64,000 nucleotides of DNA, taken from Streptomyces coeruleorubidus. Lineage in GTDB: Bacteria; Actinomycetota; Actinomycetes; Streptomycetales; Streptomycetaceae. The position numbers were made by a program, and so were the translations under genes. This document shows, one piece after another, positions 63,732 through 64,000 of the stretch. Under the pieces are notes generated by a model that was not told the origin of the DNA, searched no databases, and was given only the letters and a program-made list of their open reading frames with translations. The number at the start of each line of letters is the position of its first letter. Position 1 is the stretch's first letter. The stretch lies in NCBI RefSeq assembly GCF_008705135.1, contig NZ_CP023694.1:6491001-6555000 (forward strand), written 5' to 3'.

Positions 63732-64000
63732 CGCCGACGCGTCCTTCGCGCATCTCGACGACCCGGTCCGCGAAGTGCCGTACGACCGCCCGGTCGTGGC
63801 AGATGAACAGGTAGCCGAGGCCCAGGTCGTCCTGGAGGTCGGCGAGCAGGTTCAGCACGCCCGCGCGTACCGACGGGTCGAGTGACGACACCGGCTCGTC
63901 GAGCACCAGCAGCCGTGGTTCGGACGCCAGGGCGCGGGCGATACCTGCGCGCTGGCACTGGCCGCCGGAGAGCTCGTGCGGGTGCCGGTCGCCGTACGCG
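63718..64000 (-). CDS. oligopeptide-type ABC transporter ATPase, C-terminal part (5' end beyond window)
   Basis: 94 residues to the stop at 63718. They show the signature motif ELSGGQ, Walker B LLVLDEPVSSLD, the D-loop and the switch His in YLFICHDRAVVRHFADRVVE. The signature segment has GQCQRAGIARALA. It ends soon after the ATPase core, lacking the C-terminal cysteine extension seen in the two ATPases at 14.7-17.0 kb, which suggests a nickel/peptide-type or fused ATPase. Confidence 0.85.
   Translation of the reverse strand, partial: AYGDRHPHELSGGQCQRAGIARALASEPRLLVLDEPVSSLDPSVRAGVLNLLADLQDDLGLGYLFICHDRAVVRHFADRVVEMREGRVGVTSG

Overview
The window is high-GC chromosomal DNA from a Streptomyces or close relative. 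The signs are a strong third-position G/C bias, many GTG starts, GTGA/ATGA overlaps, many TetR/LuxR/WYL regulators, developmental c-di-GMP enzymes, and a gene order (sdaA-glyA-gcvH-gcvT ... ligA ... gatCAB ... ilvBNC-serA) that, from memory, matches the SCO546x-SCO552x part of the S. coelicolor core chromosome. I see no rRNA, tRNA, CRISPR array, insertion sequence, integrase or phage gene. Gene density is about one per kb and base composition is even, so this is mostly core DNA with a few accessory-looking genes.

Left part (1-10.4 kb): a truncated McrB-type AAA+ gene with a probable modified-base reader domain runs off the left edge. It is divergent from an ATP-grasp enzyme. Next comes a serine/glycine block on the minus strand, gcvT-gcvH-glyA-sdaA, preceded by a tandem glycine riboswitch. 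Divergent from it are a small P-loop protein and two SseB-family genes ('enhanced serine sensitivity').

10.8-17.8 kb: a five-gene oligopeptide ABC transporter (permease C, lipoprotein, permease B, two ATPases) with an intercistronic hairpin after the lipoprotein gene and a 21-bp perfect inverted repeat at the end. A TRIC-type channel gene follows.

17.7-30.5 kb: single genes and small divergent pairs. These are a membrane-anchored esterase, a thioesterase, a DinB-like/WYL regulator pair, a TetR regulator, two small membrane proteins, cysteine desulfurase and mnmA (tRNA thiolation), a secreted amidase, an alpha/beta hydrolase, DUF427, a methyltransferase, a LOG-like protein, an SDR and a truncated-type methionine synthase that leads into ligA.

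30.5-40.2 kb: ligA, a membrane GGDEF-EAL protein (RmdB-like, with an intact phosphodiesterase site), a TetR/DUF4267 pair with duplicated palindromic operators, and gatC-gatA-(small membrane protein)-gatB for Gln-tRNA/Asn-tRNA amidation.

40.2-52.5 kb: a methyltransferase, an acidic-repeat membrane protein, an MMPL transporter overlapping a GNAT gene, a small ORF coupled to a very large LuxR regulator, DUF6191, a sugar-dehydrogenase-like lipoprotein, an aldo/keto reductase and a 2-hydroxyacid dehydrogenase.

52.5-64 kb: a second GGDEF-EAL protein with PAS, an intact I-site and a ruined EAL site, apparently coupled to a His-rich small ORF. Then comes the branched-chain amino-acid operon ilvBNC with a readable attenuator (leader peptide containing Ile-Leu-Val-Leu, then a U-tract terminator), serA, an MFS exporter/TetR pair, and the end of an oligopeptide-type ABC ATPase cut by the right edge.

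Common themes are RNA-level control of amino-acid genes (riboswitch, attenuator, intercistronic hairpins), a matched pair of c-di-GMP enzymes, and a large set of apparently leaderless genes with a TANNNT box 6-10 nt before the start codon.
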